The notes under the pieces are model-generated. The model did not search any database, was not told the origin of the DNA, and worked only from the letters and a program-made list of their open reading frames with translations. From CAVWDI01 sp046259385 (GTDB taxonomy: Bacteria > Chloroflexota > Anaerolineae > Anaerolineales > UBA4823): DNA of 19,063 bases. The stretch lies in assembly GCA_046259385.1 (NCBI GenBank), contig JBJYWI010000177.1, positions 1 through 19,063 of the forward strand. The letters run 5' to 3'. Positions 1 to 7,538 of this stretch are shown piece after piece. The translations under genes were made by a program, and so were the position numbers. The first letter of the stretch is position 1. Each line of letters begins with the position of its first letter.

Positions 1-593
1 ATCTCAAAAGGCGTGGAGGTAAGTTTTACCAAACTGTCCAGAGCGTCATGCAGATTTTCAAACCTTGATATGGCAGTGATGAATTCTCTTGGCCGTGGAA
101 ATACTTTGAAACTGAACTCAATTAGAGTGCCTAGACTCCCCAGGCTGCCAACCATCAACTTCGGAATATCAAAACCAGCTGCATTTTTCACCACCTTACC
201 GCCAGATTTGATTAATTGACCCTGCCCATTGAGGAATTTGACACCCAGAATAAAATCTCTTACCCCGCCAAAGTGATATCTCATTGGCCCGCTCAAATTT
301 GAGGCTACTGTTCCTCCAAGGGTTGCTCCATTTTTAACTAACGGGGGATCAAAGGGAAGAAATTGGTTATTTTCGGAGAGCATCCGGTGGATATCTTTGA
401 GTCGAGTCCCCGCGAGGGCAGTGAATGTGTATTCACTCGGATTGTATTCTCTTATTCCTGAAATAGTGGATAGATCCAGGATATCTGTTCCTGGAGGAGT
501 TTTGATCCCGGTTTTAGTCAAGCCTCCACGCGCTAAGAGGTTCGTTTTTGATTGAATCGCATCAACCAGCTGGTCAAGGTAACCGTTATCCAT
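1..593 (-). CDS. glcE: Glycolate oxidase subunit GlcE-like FAD-binding protein (3' part cut off by window edge)
   Basis: An open minus-strand frame begins at the ATG at 593-591 and runs without a stop to base 1, giving about 197 N-terminal residues. It reads as a PCMH/FAD_binding_4 protein. Visible are the short start MDNGYLDQLVDAI, an early glycine-rich ARGGLTKTG segment, the FAD loop GATLGGTVASNLSGP, the stretch RYHFGGVRDFILGVKFLNG and KNAAGFDIPKLMVGSLGSLG, which are characteristic of GlcE, the flavin subunit that works with GlcD and the iron-sulfur subunit GlcF to oxidise glycolate to glyoxylate at the membrane. It starts 44 bases after the glcD stop, so it is probably co-transcribed with it. 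No good Shine-Dalgarno sequence is visible before the ATG. A glcF gene would be expected beyond the left edge; that is inference. Confidence 0.85.
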   Translation of the reverse strand, partial: MDNGYLDQLVDAIQSKTNLLARGGLTKTGIKTPPGTDILDLSTISGIREYNPSEYTFTALAGTRLKDIHRMLSENNQFLPFDPPLVKNGATLGGTVASNLSGPMRYHFGGVRDFILGVKFLNGQGQLIKSGGKVVKNAAGFDIPKLMVGSLGSLGTLIEFSFKVFPRPREFITAISRFENLHDALDSLVKLTSTPFE

Positions 594-637
594 GTCAATA
601 TTTTTCTATAGAGCAGCGAACAGTAATTTGATAATAA

Positions 638-2032
638 TCAATCAGAGATCATTTTGCTGGGGAGCATTTTGCCTTGATTTGATAATTCAAATGGATCAAA
701 TTTTTCACGAATAGCCTGCATCATACCGATATCGAGATCTGAAAACATGACCGGTAGATACTTCAACTTCTCGACACCAATCCCATGCTCACCCGTGATG
801 GAGCCCCCCAGCTCAATGCACATTTGCAAGATCTCACCCGCCAAATTTTCTGCTTTCTCAAGATTTTCCATATCCCGGCCATCAAATAAGATCAATGGAT
901 GCAAATTTCCATCTCCCGCATGAAATACATTTGCCACTTTGATCCCATATTCGGAAGCTAAATCCCCAATTTCTCGGAGTGCTTTACTGAGCAAGCTGCG
1001 GGGAACCACACCATCCTGAACGAGGTAATCCTGGCTGATCCTGCCAACAGCAGAAAATGCACTTTTTCGACCTTTCCAAATGTTCGCTCGTTGCTCGCTG
1101 TCTTCTGCGACGCGAATTTCATAAGCACCGGATTCTTCAATCACATCTAACAGGGCTTCGAAATCAGATTCAACAATGGAAGTCTCCCCATCAAGCTCCA
1201 CGATCAGTAATCCAACAGCATCTAATGGGTATCCTGCCTGGACCGAAGCTTCAGCAGCCTGGATGGCAAGGTTATCCATGATTTCCATAGCTGCGGGTAA
1301 CAATCCCGCAGCTATGACCATTGACACTGCCTCACCTGCTGCTTCAACCGAATTAAAGGCAGCTAATACTGTCCTGAATGCCTCAGGTTTGGGTAGTAAA
1401 CGGAGAGTTACTTCCAATGCGATGCCGAATAAACCCTCTGATCCAACATACATGCCCACCAGGTCTGGACCGACATTCTCGAGACTTTCTCCACCTAAAT
1501 TAATCACTTCACCATCCGGAAGGACAGCCTTGATTCCTAAAATGTGGTTGCTGGTCATGCCGTATTTAAGGCAATGGGCTCCACCTGAGTTGAATGCTAA
1601 ATTTCCGCCAATTGTACAGATTAATTGGCTTGATGGATCGGGGGCATAATAAAGTCCGTGAGATGCGGCAGCCAGGCTCACGTCAATATTAACAACCCCG
1701 GCTTCAACCACTGCGATTCGGTTTTCAGCATTCACATTTATGATTTTGTTCAACCGGTTCATTGCTATGACGATGCCTCCTGAGACTGGGAGGGATCCAC
1801 CTGATAAACTGGTGCCGCTGCCGCGGGCAACAAAAGGGATGCGAAATTCGTGACAAACCTTTACTGTATTTATTACCTCCTCCTGGGTTTCAGGCAAGAC
1901 AACAGCCAGAGGGATGACCTGATATGAGGTTGACGCATCTGATTGATAAGTAATTAGCTGCCCTTTGTTTGTCAGCAATCGATCTTGGGGGTAGATGGTA
2001 TGTAACCTAGCGAAGAAATCTTTATTTGCCAT
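638..2032 (-). CDS. glcD: FAD-linked oxidase, glycolate oxidase subunit GlcD-like
   Basis: A 464-residue FAD-linked (S)-2-hydroxyacid dehydrogenase of the vanillyl-alcohol-oxidase fold, near the usual GlcD length. Counting from the ATG at 2032-2030, the FAD-binding loop VARGSGTSLSGG is at about 68-79, the second FAD segment ICTIGGNLAFNSGG lies around 138-151, and the C-terminal FAD-oxidase cap carries HAGDGNLHP (about 371-379) and GEHGIG (414-419). These are hallmarks of GlcD and D-lactate dehydrogenase-like subunits. The reading frame extends upstream to a TTG at 2044, but GGAG at 2042-2039 sits 6 bases before the ATG and decides for the ATG start. glcE follows 44 bases downstream, which favours glycolate oxidase over a stand-alone D-lactate dehydrogenase. 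A perfect 14-bp palindrome lies 42 bases upstream of the ATG and could be an operator. Confidence 0.88.
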   Translation of the reverse strand: MANKDFFARLHTIYPQDRLLTNKGQLITYQSDASTSYQVIPLAVVLPETQEEVINTVKVCHEFRIPFVARGSGTSLSGGSLPVSGGIVIAMNRLNKIINVNAENRIAVVEAGVVNIDVSLAAASHGLYYAPDPSSQLICTIGGNLAFNSGGAHCLKYGMTSNHILGIKAVLPDGEVINLGGESLENVGPDLVGMYVGSEGLFGIALEVTLRLLPKPEAFRTVLAAFNSVEAAGEAVSMVIAAGLLPAAMEIMDNLAIQAAEASVQAGYPLDAVGLLIVELDGETSIVESDFEALLDVIEESGAYEIRVAEDSEQRANIWKGRKSAFSAVGRISQDYLVQDGVVPRSLLSKALREIGDLASEYGIKVANVFHAGDGNLHPLILFDGRDMENLEKAENLAGEILQMCIELGGSITGEHGIGVEKLKYLPVMFSDLDIGMMQAIREKFDPFELSNQGKMLPSKMISD

Positions 2033-2074
2033 CAATAGCTCCAATTACAAGTTTATCCTTCAAGGTAAACGTGC

Positions 2075-2088
2075 CAGGAATATTCCTG
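2075..2088. promoter_or_regulatory. Perfect 14-bp palindrome upstream of glcD
   Basis: CAGGAATATTCCTG is a perfect palindrome 42 bases upstream of the glcD ATG (minus strand). Its position suits an operator for the glc genes, but no regulator gene is adjacent and no confident -35/-10 pair was found around it. The regulatory role is inferred from position only. Confidence 0.3.
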
Positions 2089-2163
2089 TACTCTCAATTT
2101 GATTTGCCAGTCGTTTCCATTTTAAATCTACCTATAAGAATCCCAGGACATCAATAGGCCACA

Positions 2164-2578
2164 TCAAATATATTTTACCCCGGAAGCAGTTACGAAAATG
2201 ATAACCCACTCCTCTGGTTGGATGATGGCTTTCTTTCCTAATTGCTTCAGTGCTGCCAGGGTTGCTGCTCTTTCAGGAGAAGTGAAAATTCCAGATTTCG
2301 TTGCCAACTCTTTCTGCTGAATTGATAAAAGTGGAGTGTCACTCCTCCCAGCGACGAATAGATGTTCTTTGGATGCTCAACAGGAAGGGGTTCATGCCAG
2401 CGCCACATACCATTATAGGTCGGTGGATAATTTCTTCCCGGTCGACTGTCACCCTAACTGATGGAAGTTCGTATTGCACCACAAGAGGAGAGCAGCAATT
2501 TGCCCAGAAGGTCTGCAATACTACTCTTGAGGAAGATTGCTTACATTGAAGGCATTCGAGATGGGAAAAATATGACAT
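2164..2578 (-). pseudogene. thrC: Threonine synthase remnant (internal deletion plus frameshifts)
   Basis: Three consecutive minus-strand frames together give a mutilated threonine synthase (PLP-dependent, O-phosphohomoserine to threonine). Frame one starts at 2578 with MSYFSHLECLQC and keeps the N-terminal zinc-ribbon-like region and VDREEIIHRP. It shifts near 2408 into MWRWHEPLPVEHPKNIY (2408 to about 2345). It shifts again into SDTPLLSI, which corresponds to the family's GEGDTPLL motif. This is fused directly to the extreme C-terminal block IQQKELATKSGIFTSPE, AATLAALKQLG and SGVKYI, ending in a stop at 2166-2164. The middle of about 250-300 residues, including the PLP lysine and catalytic domain, is missing. 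Two ribbon positions also look decayed (FWANCC where FCANCG would be expected). It can have no synthase activity. It is recognised from memory of the family; an alignment would fix the exact breakpoints. Confidence 0.75.
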
Positions 2579-2973
2579 GAGTGGTTGACAAATTTTACAC
2601 TTTCGTGATGTATTTGTCTTTCATCCTGCATAAATTCATCGGTGATTGGGTACCAAAATTCGAGAAAATCAGATATAATGTATCCAGGAAACCCAATTAA
2701 AACTCCGAAAAAATTGATCAAATGACCAATGGGGTAATAACACAATTAACAAATATAGTTAATTGACCTTGGCAGATTAAAATTCGACCAAAAAAAACCT
2801 GTGCAGGGTTATTATGGGGATCCTTCCATTTTCAATGGCGGTGATTGGGGTAAGAAAGTAAATCGATCTTTCCAATTCAGAATCACTCGTTGGGAACAAA
2901 GAAAAAAATGATACGATTATTGATGGTGTGCTCAATAATTATGTTGGACGGATGGTTGCCCTAAGGAGGTAAT
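2579..2973. other. Gene-free stretch upstream of the signalling operon
   Basis: These 395 bases contain no convincing coding region. The short minus-strand frame at 2521-2745 has no recognisable motif and is AT-biased. Visible signals are a perfect inverted repeat at 2743-2765, a small CCATT/AATGG hairpin at 2826-2838, a TATAAT at 2674-2679 without a well-spaced -35, and a strong ribosome binding site AGGAGGT at 2964-2970 serving the gene at 2974. The promoter of the downstream operon must lie in this stretch, but I could not place it confidently. Confidence 0.5.
2743..2765. repeat. Perfect 8-bp inverted repeat, possible operator
   Basis: CAATTAAC, a 7-base spacer AAATATA, then GTTAATTG: the two arms are perfectly complementary. 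It lies 208 bases before the start of the reductase-fusion gene. The arm composition and 7-base spacing resemble a dimeric-regulator operator more than a terminator, since no T-tract follows. The binding protein is unknown. Confidence 0.4.
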
Positions 2974-4635
2974 ATGGCTGTACCAGCAATATTGATTCTT
3001 GATGATGAACCGCAAGTTCTCAATGCAGTCGAGCGAGATTTGCGACAGCATTACCGCAGTGATTACAGGATTGTGAAATCCAACGATGGCAATGAAGCGC
3101 TCGATGCAGTACAAAAATTGAAGGAAAGAAATACTCAGATCGCACTGTTCCTGGTCGATCAACGCATGCCGAATATGAGTGGAACGGAGTTTCTTGACCG
3201 TGCAAGAAAGTTCTACCCTCAAGCCCGGAAGGTGCTTCTAACGGCATATGCTGATACTCAAGCCGCAATTGAAAGCATCAACGAGATCGGTCTGGATTAC
3301 TACTTGATGAAGCCCTGGGATCCACCGGAGCAGAATTTGTATCCAGTACTGGATGACCTACTGAGTGATTGGAGTGCCAGCGTTGACCTGCCCTATGATG
3401 GGATTCGTGTTGCCGGTACTTTGTGGTCGGCCAACAGCCACACTGTCAAGGATTTTCTTGCCAGGAATCAAATCCCCTACCAGTGGCTTGATATTGAACT
3501 GGATACAGACGCTTTAAACCTGGTCGAATCTGTCAATAAAGGCTCGCATCGTTTACCGGTTGTATTTTTTCCAGATGGTAATACCCTGATCGAACCTTCT
3601 ATTCAGGATATCGCAGAGCGAATTGGATTACAGACGAAAGCTGATAAACCATTTTATGACCTGATCATCGTTGGTGCTGGTCCAGCAGGCCTGGCGGCTG
3701 CAGTTTATGGTGGTTCTGAAGGTTTGTCCACAGTGATGATTGAGAAGGAAGCAACTGGCGGACAAGCCGGGACGAGCTCGAGAATCGAGAATTATCTTGG
3801 CTTTCCACAAGGTCTTTCAGGGGCAGATTTAGCCAGGAGGGCAACAACCCAAGCATTAAGGTTTGGTGTTGAATTGCTGCGCCCACAGGAGGCGGTTAAA
3901 GTCCGGGTAGAAGATCCGTATCGATATGTTGTCTTATCTGACGGTAGTGAGATCAGTGGTAGAGCGATATTGATCGCTACCGGTGTGAATGTACGCCGTC
4001 TCGAAGCTCCCGGGGTTGAAGATCTCACTGGTGCGGGGATTTATTATGGTGCGGCTTTAACCGAAGCAGCTTATTATCGAGATCAAGATGTTTTTGTAGT
4101 GGGTGGTGCAAACTCTGCTGGCCAGGGGGCTATGTTCTTTTCTCGATATGCCAAAAAAGTTACCATGCTGGTTCGCAGCTCCACACTCGAAGCAGGCATG
4201 TCGCAGTATCTTGTCGATCAAATTGCAAGTACTGAAAATATCGAAGTGGTGTTGAGAACTGAAGTGATTAAGGCGGTCGGCAGCGATCGTTTGGAGCAGA
4301 TCGTAATCAAGGATCTTGACAATGATACTGTGCAGACACTCCCCGCATCTGCAATGTTCATTTTCATCGGTGCTTTGCCTCCGACCGACATGGTATCAGG
4401 ATTGGTGGAAAGAGATCGTGCTGGCTTCGTAATTACTGGCCCAGATTTAATGATTGATAATAAACGCCCAAAAGGTTGGAAGCCAAATCGTGATCCCCTC
4501 TTGCTGGAAACCAGCGTACCTGGGATATTCGCAGCAGGGGATGTGCGGCATCATTCAATGAAACGTGTTGCCTCAGCAGTAGGGGAAGGAGCGGTTGCTG
4601 TCGCCTTGGTTCATCAATATCTCAAAACGGTATAA
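2974..4635 (+). CDS. Fused response regulator / glutaredoxin-like / thioredoxin reductase-like flavoprotein
   Basis: A 553-residue, three-part cytosolic protein. Residues 1-130 are a CheY-like receiver with the acidic pair D10-D11, phospho-acceptor D62 (LVDQRMP), T90 and K113. Residues about 143-215 have a glutaredoxin-like pattern (VAGTLWSANSHTVKDFL ... LPVVFF), but the CxxC position reads S152-A-N-S155. Residues 227-553 are a thioredoxin-reductase-type flavoprotein with FAD motif GAGPAG (234-239), ENYLGFP, NAD(P) motif GGANSAGQGA (377-386) and the FAD-closing GIFAAGDVR (517-525). The usual CATC disulfide is replaced by GAAL (359-362). The architecture matches the family annotated as fused response regulator/thioredoxin-disulfide reductase. 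With no redox-active cysteine pair it probably senses or oxidises NAD(P)H by another route under phosphorylation control. The start has a strong AGGAGGT. A kinase gene follows after 3 bases, so it is the likely phosphodonor. Confidence 0.9.
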   Translation: MAVPAILILDDEPQVLNAVERDLRQHYRSDYRIVKSNDGNEALDAVQKLKERNTQIALFLVDQRMPNMSGTEFLDRARKFYPQARKVLLTAYADTQAAIESINEIGLDYYLMKPWDPPEQNLYPVLDDLLSDWSASVDLPYDGIRVAGTLWSANSHTVKDFLARNQIPYQWLDIELDTDALNLVESVNKGSHRLPVVFFPDGNTLIEPSIQDIAERIGLQTKADKPFYDLIIVGAGPAGLAAAVYGGSEGLSTVMIEKEATGGQAGTSSRIENYLGFPQGLSGADLARRATTQALRFGVELLRPQEAVKVRVEDPYRYVVLSDGSEISGRAILIATGVNVRRLEAPGVEDLTGAGIYYGAALTEAAYYRDQDVFVVGGANSAGQGAMFFSRYAKKVTMLVRSSTLEAGMSQYLVDQIASTENIEVVLRTEVIKAVGSDRLEQIVIKDLDNDTVQTLPASAMFIFIGALPPTDMVSGLVERDRAGFVITGPDLMIDNKRPKGWKPNRDPLLLETSVPGIFAAGDVRHHSMKRVASAVGEGAVAVALVHQYLKTV

Positions 4636-4638
4636 GGT

Positions 4639-6465
4639 ATGTACGAATTTCTCAAAAGAGTTCCCCTATTTGCCAGTATGCCCGAGCATGATCTCGATCG
4701 TCTTTGCGAGATGGTGCTTGAAATTAACCTCAAGGCGGGAGAGCAGTTGTTTGAAGAGGGGAGCGACGGGGACATGGCATATATCATCGAAGAAGGTGAG
4801 ATTGAGATCCTCAAAGCATCTGGAGGAAAGAACGTTTTATTAGCAGTTCGAAAATCTGGCGATGTAATCGGCGAAATGTCCTTATTGGAATCCGCTCCAC
4901 GATTTGCGAGTGGAAGAGCGCGTACAGACAGCAAATTGTTGGCTATAAGCCATGACCAGCTGGATGAGCTCCTGAATACCAGCCCGTCAGCTGCCCGTTC
5001 CTTATTATTTACGATCACCTCGCGTTACAAGTCGACGGAATTAATGCTGCGGCAAAGTGAAAAAATGGCTCAGCTGGGTACCTTGACAGCAGGAATTGCG
5101 CATGAATTGAATAATCCTGCAGCAGCTGCGCAAAGAGGGACTTCCCAGCTAAATTTGGAAGTTGCTAAATTATTGGATACGCAGATCGGGTTGTCCAAGC
5201 TGGCGATGTCAAGTGAAAGCTGGGATCGTCTCGATAAATTAATCAGCTTAATTCGAGAGAAAGCTACTCAGCATGACGATATAGATGCATTGGAGAGGTC
5301 GGATCGCGAGTATGAAATTGAAGATTGGTTAAATGCTCATGACATTCCTGATGCGTGGGAAATCGCACCGACCCTCGTAAACTTGGGATTTTCTGAGCAG
5401 CACCTGGATGAATTGACAGTAAATTTTCCAGCGGACCAATTTCCAAAAATAGTTGCCTGGATGGATGCGAGTTTCAATACTTTCAGTTTGCTCGAAGAGA
5501 TTAATCAGGGTTCAGAACGAATTTCGGAAATTGTAAAATCTCTAAAAACTTATGTTTACCTCGACCAGGCTCCTGTCCAGGCCGTGGATATTCATGAGGG
5601 TCTTGACAATACTTTGGTTATGCTGCGCCATAAGCTCAAAGAAGGAGTGAAAGTCACGCGCAACTACGCAGAGGGTTTACCCAAAATTCAAGCGTATGGC
5701 AGCGAACTCAACCAGGTCTGGACGAACATCATCGATAATGCGATTGATGCGATGAATGGAAAGGGCGAGATCTCAATAACAACACACCAGCAAGGTGATT
5801 GGGTGATTGTGGAGATCGAGGATAACGGCCCTGGTATCCCGGATGATATCAAAGAGAAGATTTTTAGCCCCTTTTTCACCACAAAGGCGGTTGGCAAAGG
5901 AACAGGTTTAGGTTTAAATATCAGTTATAAAATAATTGAAAAACATGCCGGTGAGGTGAAAGTATTCTCTAAACCGGGAAAAACGAGGTTTCAAGTGAGT
6001 TTACCAATTGATTTCAGCAAAGCTGGTTCAAACAGCCCAGCCTCACCAAATTCCATGTCTACGAATGATGAGAAATTACGCAGGATATTAGAATCAACAA
6101 AAACTATCGCAGTCGTCGGGATCTCTGATAAAGAAGATCAACCTAATCACACGGTACCAAAATTCTTACAATCCACGGGATACAAGATATTTCCAGTCAA
6201 TCCTACCCTGGAAAGTGTACTGGGTGAAAAAGCATATCCCGATTTATTATCCATACCCGAAAAAATAGATGTTGTCGAGATATTCCGCCGAAGTGAAGTG
6301 GTTCCTGAAATTGTCGATCAGGCGATTGAAATTAGCGCAAAGGTTGTTTGGATGCAGGAAGGAATCATCAATGAAGCAGCTGCTGCAACTGCTCAGGAGG
6401 CGGGCCTGGAGGTGGTGATGGATACTTGTATGCGCGCAACTTATAAACGTTTATGGCCAAATTAA
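4639..6465 (+). CDS. Cyclic-nucleotide-binding / histidine kinase / CoA-binding fusion protein
   Basis: A 608-residue soluble sensor kinase without membrane segments. Residues 1-130 form a cNMP/Crp-type effector domain (LFEEGSDGDMAYIIEEGEIEIL; GEMSLLESAPRFASGRA around 78-94, matching the phosphate-binding cassette). The H-box is LTAGIAHELNNPAAAA with H155. A long helical insert (about 178-288) separates it from the second dimerisation helix, ERISEIVKSLKTYVYLD. The HATPase domain has the N-box IIDNAIDAM (364-372), DNGPGIP (395-401), FFTTK and GTGLGL (421-426). Residues about 478-608 are a YccU-like CoA-binding Rossmann domain (IAVVGISDKEDQPNHTVPKFL ... VVWMQEGI ... MDTCMRATYKRL). The start lies 3 bases after the preceding stop, indicating translational coupling. 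It probably phosphorylates the receiver of the flavoprotein fusion, the downstream LuxR-type regulator, or both. An ATG at codon 473, just before the CoA-binding part, marks the fusion seam or an internal start. Confidence 0.9.
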   Translation: MYEFLKRVPLFASMPEHDLDRLCEMVLEINLKAGEQLFEEGSDGDMAYIIEEGEIEILKASGGKNVLLAVRKSGDVIGEMSLLESAPRFASGRARTDSKLLAISHDQLDELLNTSPSAARSLLFTITSRYKSTELMLRQSEKMAQLGTLTAGIAHELNNPAAAAQRGTSQLNLEVAKLLDTQIGLSKLAMSSESWDRLDKLISLIREKATQHDDIDALERSDREYEIEDWLNAHDIPDAWEIAPTLVNLGFSEQHLDELTVNFPADQFPKIVAWMDASFNTFSLLEEINQGSERISEIVKSLKTYVYLDQAPVQAVDIHEGLDNTLVMLRHKLKEGVKVTRNYAEGLPKIQAYGSELNQVWTNIIDNAIDAMNGKGEISITTHQQGDWVIVEIEDNGPGIPDDIKEKIFSPFFTTKAVGKGTGLGLNISYKIIEKHAGEVKVFSKPGKTRFQVSLPIDFSKAGSNSPASPNSMSTNDEKLRRILESTKTIAVVGISDKEDQPNHTVPKFLQSTGYKIFPVNPTLESVLGEKAYPDLLSIPEKIDVVEIFRRSEVVPEIVDQAIEISAKVVWMQEGIINEAAAATAQEAGLEVVMDTCMRATYKRLWPN

Positions 6466-6553
6466 AGGATCATATGATTCAACTGGGAGATTAAATCTAT
6501 ATCGCTGAAACCATAATTGTTGCAGTTCTCAATTCCAAATCTCTACACATCAC

Positions 6554-6583
6554 AGATATCACCTTGATTTTCTTCTGATATCT
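6554..6583. repeat. Perfect 8-bp inverted repeat in the leader
   Basis: AGATATCA at 6554-6561 and TGATATCT at 6576-6583 are perfectly complementary with a 14-base loop. The stem is AT-rich and no run of T follows, so it is a poor intrinsic terminator. An operator or weak RNA hairpin is possible. Confidence 0.35.
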
Positions 6584-6646
6584 CTGCACTTTGGGGGTAA
6601 GTGAGAATTCTCCAAGCTTAAAAGTCCTAAATCCCGGGATATTTGG

Positions 6647-6675
6647 TTGTTGGCTGTGAATCATGGGTGTAATAA
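6647..6675 (+). promoter_or_regulatory. Candidate sigma-70-type promoter for the LuxR-type regulator
   Basis: TTGTTG at 6647-6652, a 17-base spacer and TAATAA at 6670-6675, 80 bases before the GTG start. The hexamers match the consensus only partly, and the region is AT-rich, so chance matches are likely. Confidence 0.3.
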
Positions 6676-6742
6676 AACCGAAGATCCAACGTTTATAAAA
6701 CTGTACTCGAGGAAGTTTTCAATTTTATTTTAATTATATTCT

Positions 6743-6755
6743 TAGGAGTATCCTA
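6743..6755. promoter_or_regulatory. Palindrome overlapping the ribosome binding site of the LuxR-type regulator
   Basis: TAGGA, spacer GTA, TCCTA: a perfect 5-bp inverted repeat whose left arm holds the AGGAG Shine-Dalgarno sequence and whose right arm abuts the GTG start. Formed in RNA, it would be a tiny hairpin hiding the ribosome binding site. As DNA it could be an autoregulatory site. Both roles are inference. Confidence 0.3.
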
Positions 6756-7463
6756 GTGGGTAGTATTATGAGAATTGTTGTTATTGATAGCCACGTATTA
6801 TTTAGGGAGGGATTGGTAAGCTTGCTGCTGCACGAACCAGATTTGGACGTGGTTGGAGAAGCAAAGGACTATGATGATGGCGTTTCATTATGCAAGGAAA
6901 CGAGACCAGATTTGGTCCTTATGGATATTAAATCTACCCAGGATACCGAATTGGCCGCGATTAAACGCATTCGCAAGCATGTACCCGATACACTCGTAAT
7001 TGTGCTTGCTAATCACGAATCAGATGAGATGTTGTTCGCCGCTTTACGATCAGGGGCAACTGGTTTCTTGCTCAAGAATTCTTCTTTTGTAAATGTACTA
7101 GCTTCTATAAAGGCTGTGGAAAGAGGGGAGGCGGCAATCTCTCGCAAGATGACGCGCAGTTTGGTAGACGAATTTGTTCGTATGTGCGGTGATTATTATG
7201 GGACCCAGGATGGAGAAATTGAAAAACTTACTCCGCGTGAACAGGACGTACTGAAGTTTGTATCCACTGGAGCTACGAATCGTGAGATTGCAAATCAATT
7301 GAATATCACCGAAAGTACCGTAAAGATCCATGTCAGCAATATCCTCGAAAAATTAAGCCTGAGGAACAGGCGTGAAGCTGCGAGCTATGCTAATCGGCAC
7401 GATTTGGGTTTATCGATGGAGGAATTGAAGGATTACCAGTCATCAAGTCGCAAGAAAGATTAA
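6756..7463 (+). CDS. NarL/FixJ (LuxR-type) DNA-binding response regulator
   Basis: A 235-residue response regulator. The receiver covers residues 5-122 with D11, phospho-acceptor D57 (LVLMDIKS) and K107 (FLLKNSS). The second acidic residue of the usual DD pair is S12, and the switch Thr/Ser position is A85, so phosphorylation kinetics may be unusual. A GerE/LuxR helix-turn-helix covers about 156-217 (LTPREQDVLKFVSTGATNREIA ... ITESTVKIHVSNILEKL), giving a standard four-helix DNA-binding output. The GTG start is chosen because AGGAG at 6744-6748 is 7 bases upstream; the ATG four codons later would leave 19 bases. The gene has its own leader and a strong terminator, so it is probably monocistronic. 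It is the likely transcriptional output of the upstream kinase and may control the polysaccharide cluster downstream (inference). Confidence 0.9.
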   Translation: MGSIMRIVVIDSHVLFREGLVSLLLHEPDLDVVGEAKDYDDGVSLCKETRPDLVLMDIKSTQDTELAAIKRIRKHVPDTLVIVLANHESDEMLFAALRSGATGFLLKNSSFVNVLASIKAVERGEAAISRKMTRSLVDEFVRMCGDYYGTQDGEIEKLTPREQDVLKFVSTGATNREIANQLNITESTVKIHVSNILEKLSLRNRREAASYANRHDLGLSMEELKDYQSSSRKKD

Positions 7464-7499
7464 ATACTTGAAGGTTTAACTTGCCCATTTTGAGGTTTT

Positions 7500-7538
7500 A
7501 AAGCGGGAGAGAACTGCGTCAGCTCTCTCCCGCTTTTT
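7500..7538 (+). terminator. Strong rho-independent terminator
   Basis: AAGCGGGAGAGA at 7501-7512 pairs perfectly with TCTCTCCCGCTT at 7524-7535 around an 11-base loop. The right arm runs into TTTTT, and the pairing A7500/T7536 extends the stem. It lies 36 bases after the stop of the LuxR-type regulator gene and separates the signalling genes from the following receiver-only gene. Confidence 0.92.

Larger units (their letters stand above)
6466..6755. other. Intergenic leader of the LuxR-type regulator gene
   Basis: These 290 bases hold no coding region. They contain a perfect inverted repeat AGATATCA/TGATATCT at 6554-6561 and 6576-6583 (14-base loop, no T-tract), a GAGAATTCTC palindrome at 6603-6612, a candidate promoter at 6647-6675, and a TAGGA-GTA-TCCTA palindrome at 6743-6755 that includes the ribosome binding site of the next gene. 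The 10-mer AGTCCTAAAT at 6623-6632 recurs at 7687-7696 before the receiver-only gene. Confidence 0.5.

Noticed and set aside
1176..1649. Plus-strand open frame of 157 codons opposite glcD
   Set aside because: It is the antisense shadow of glcD, which has full family motifs; the antisense product is Ser/Pro/Thr-rich without any recognisable domain.
2674..2679. TATAAT as -10 box of a promoter for the 2974 gene
   Set aside because: The nearest TTG-like -35 (2646-2651) is 22 bases away, too far, and the site is almost 300 bases from the start.
2521..2745. Minus-strand open frame of 74 codons before the threonine synthase remnant
   Set aside because: It has no recognisable motif, partly overlaps the remnant in another frame, and is AT-biased, as expected for intergenic DNA.
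4614..5018. Minus-strand open frame of 134 codons inside the sensor kinase gene
   Set aside because: It is antisense to the cyclic-nucleotide-binding domain, whose signature is unambiguous; no independent support.
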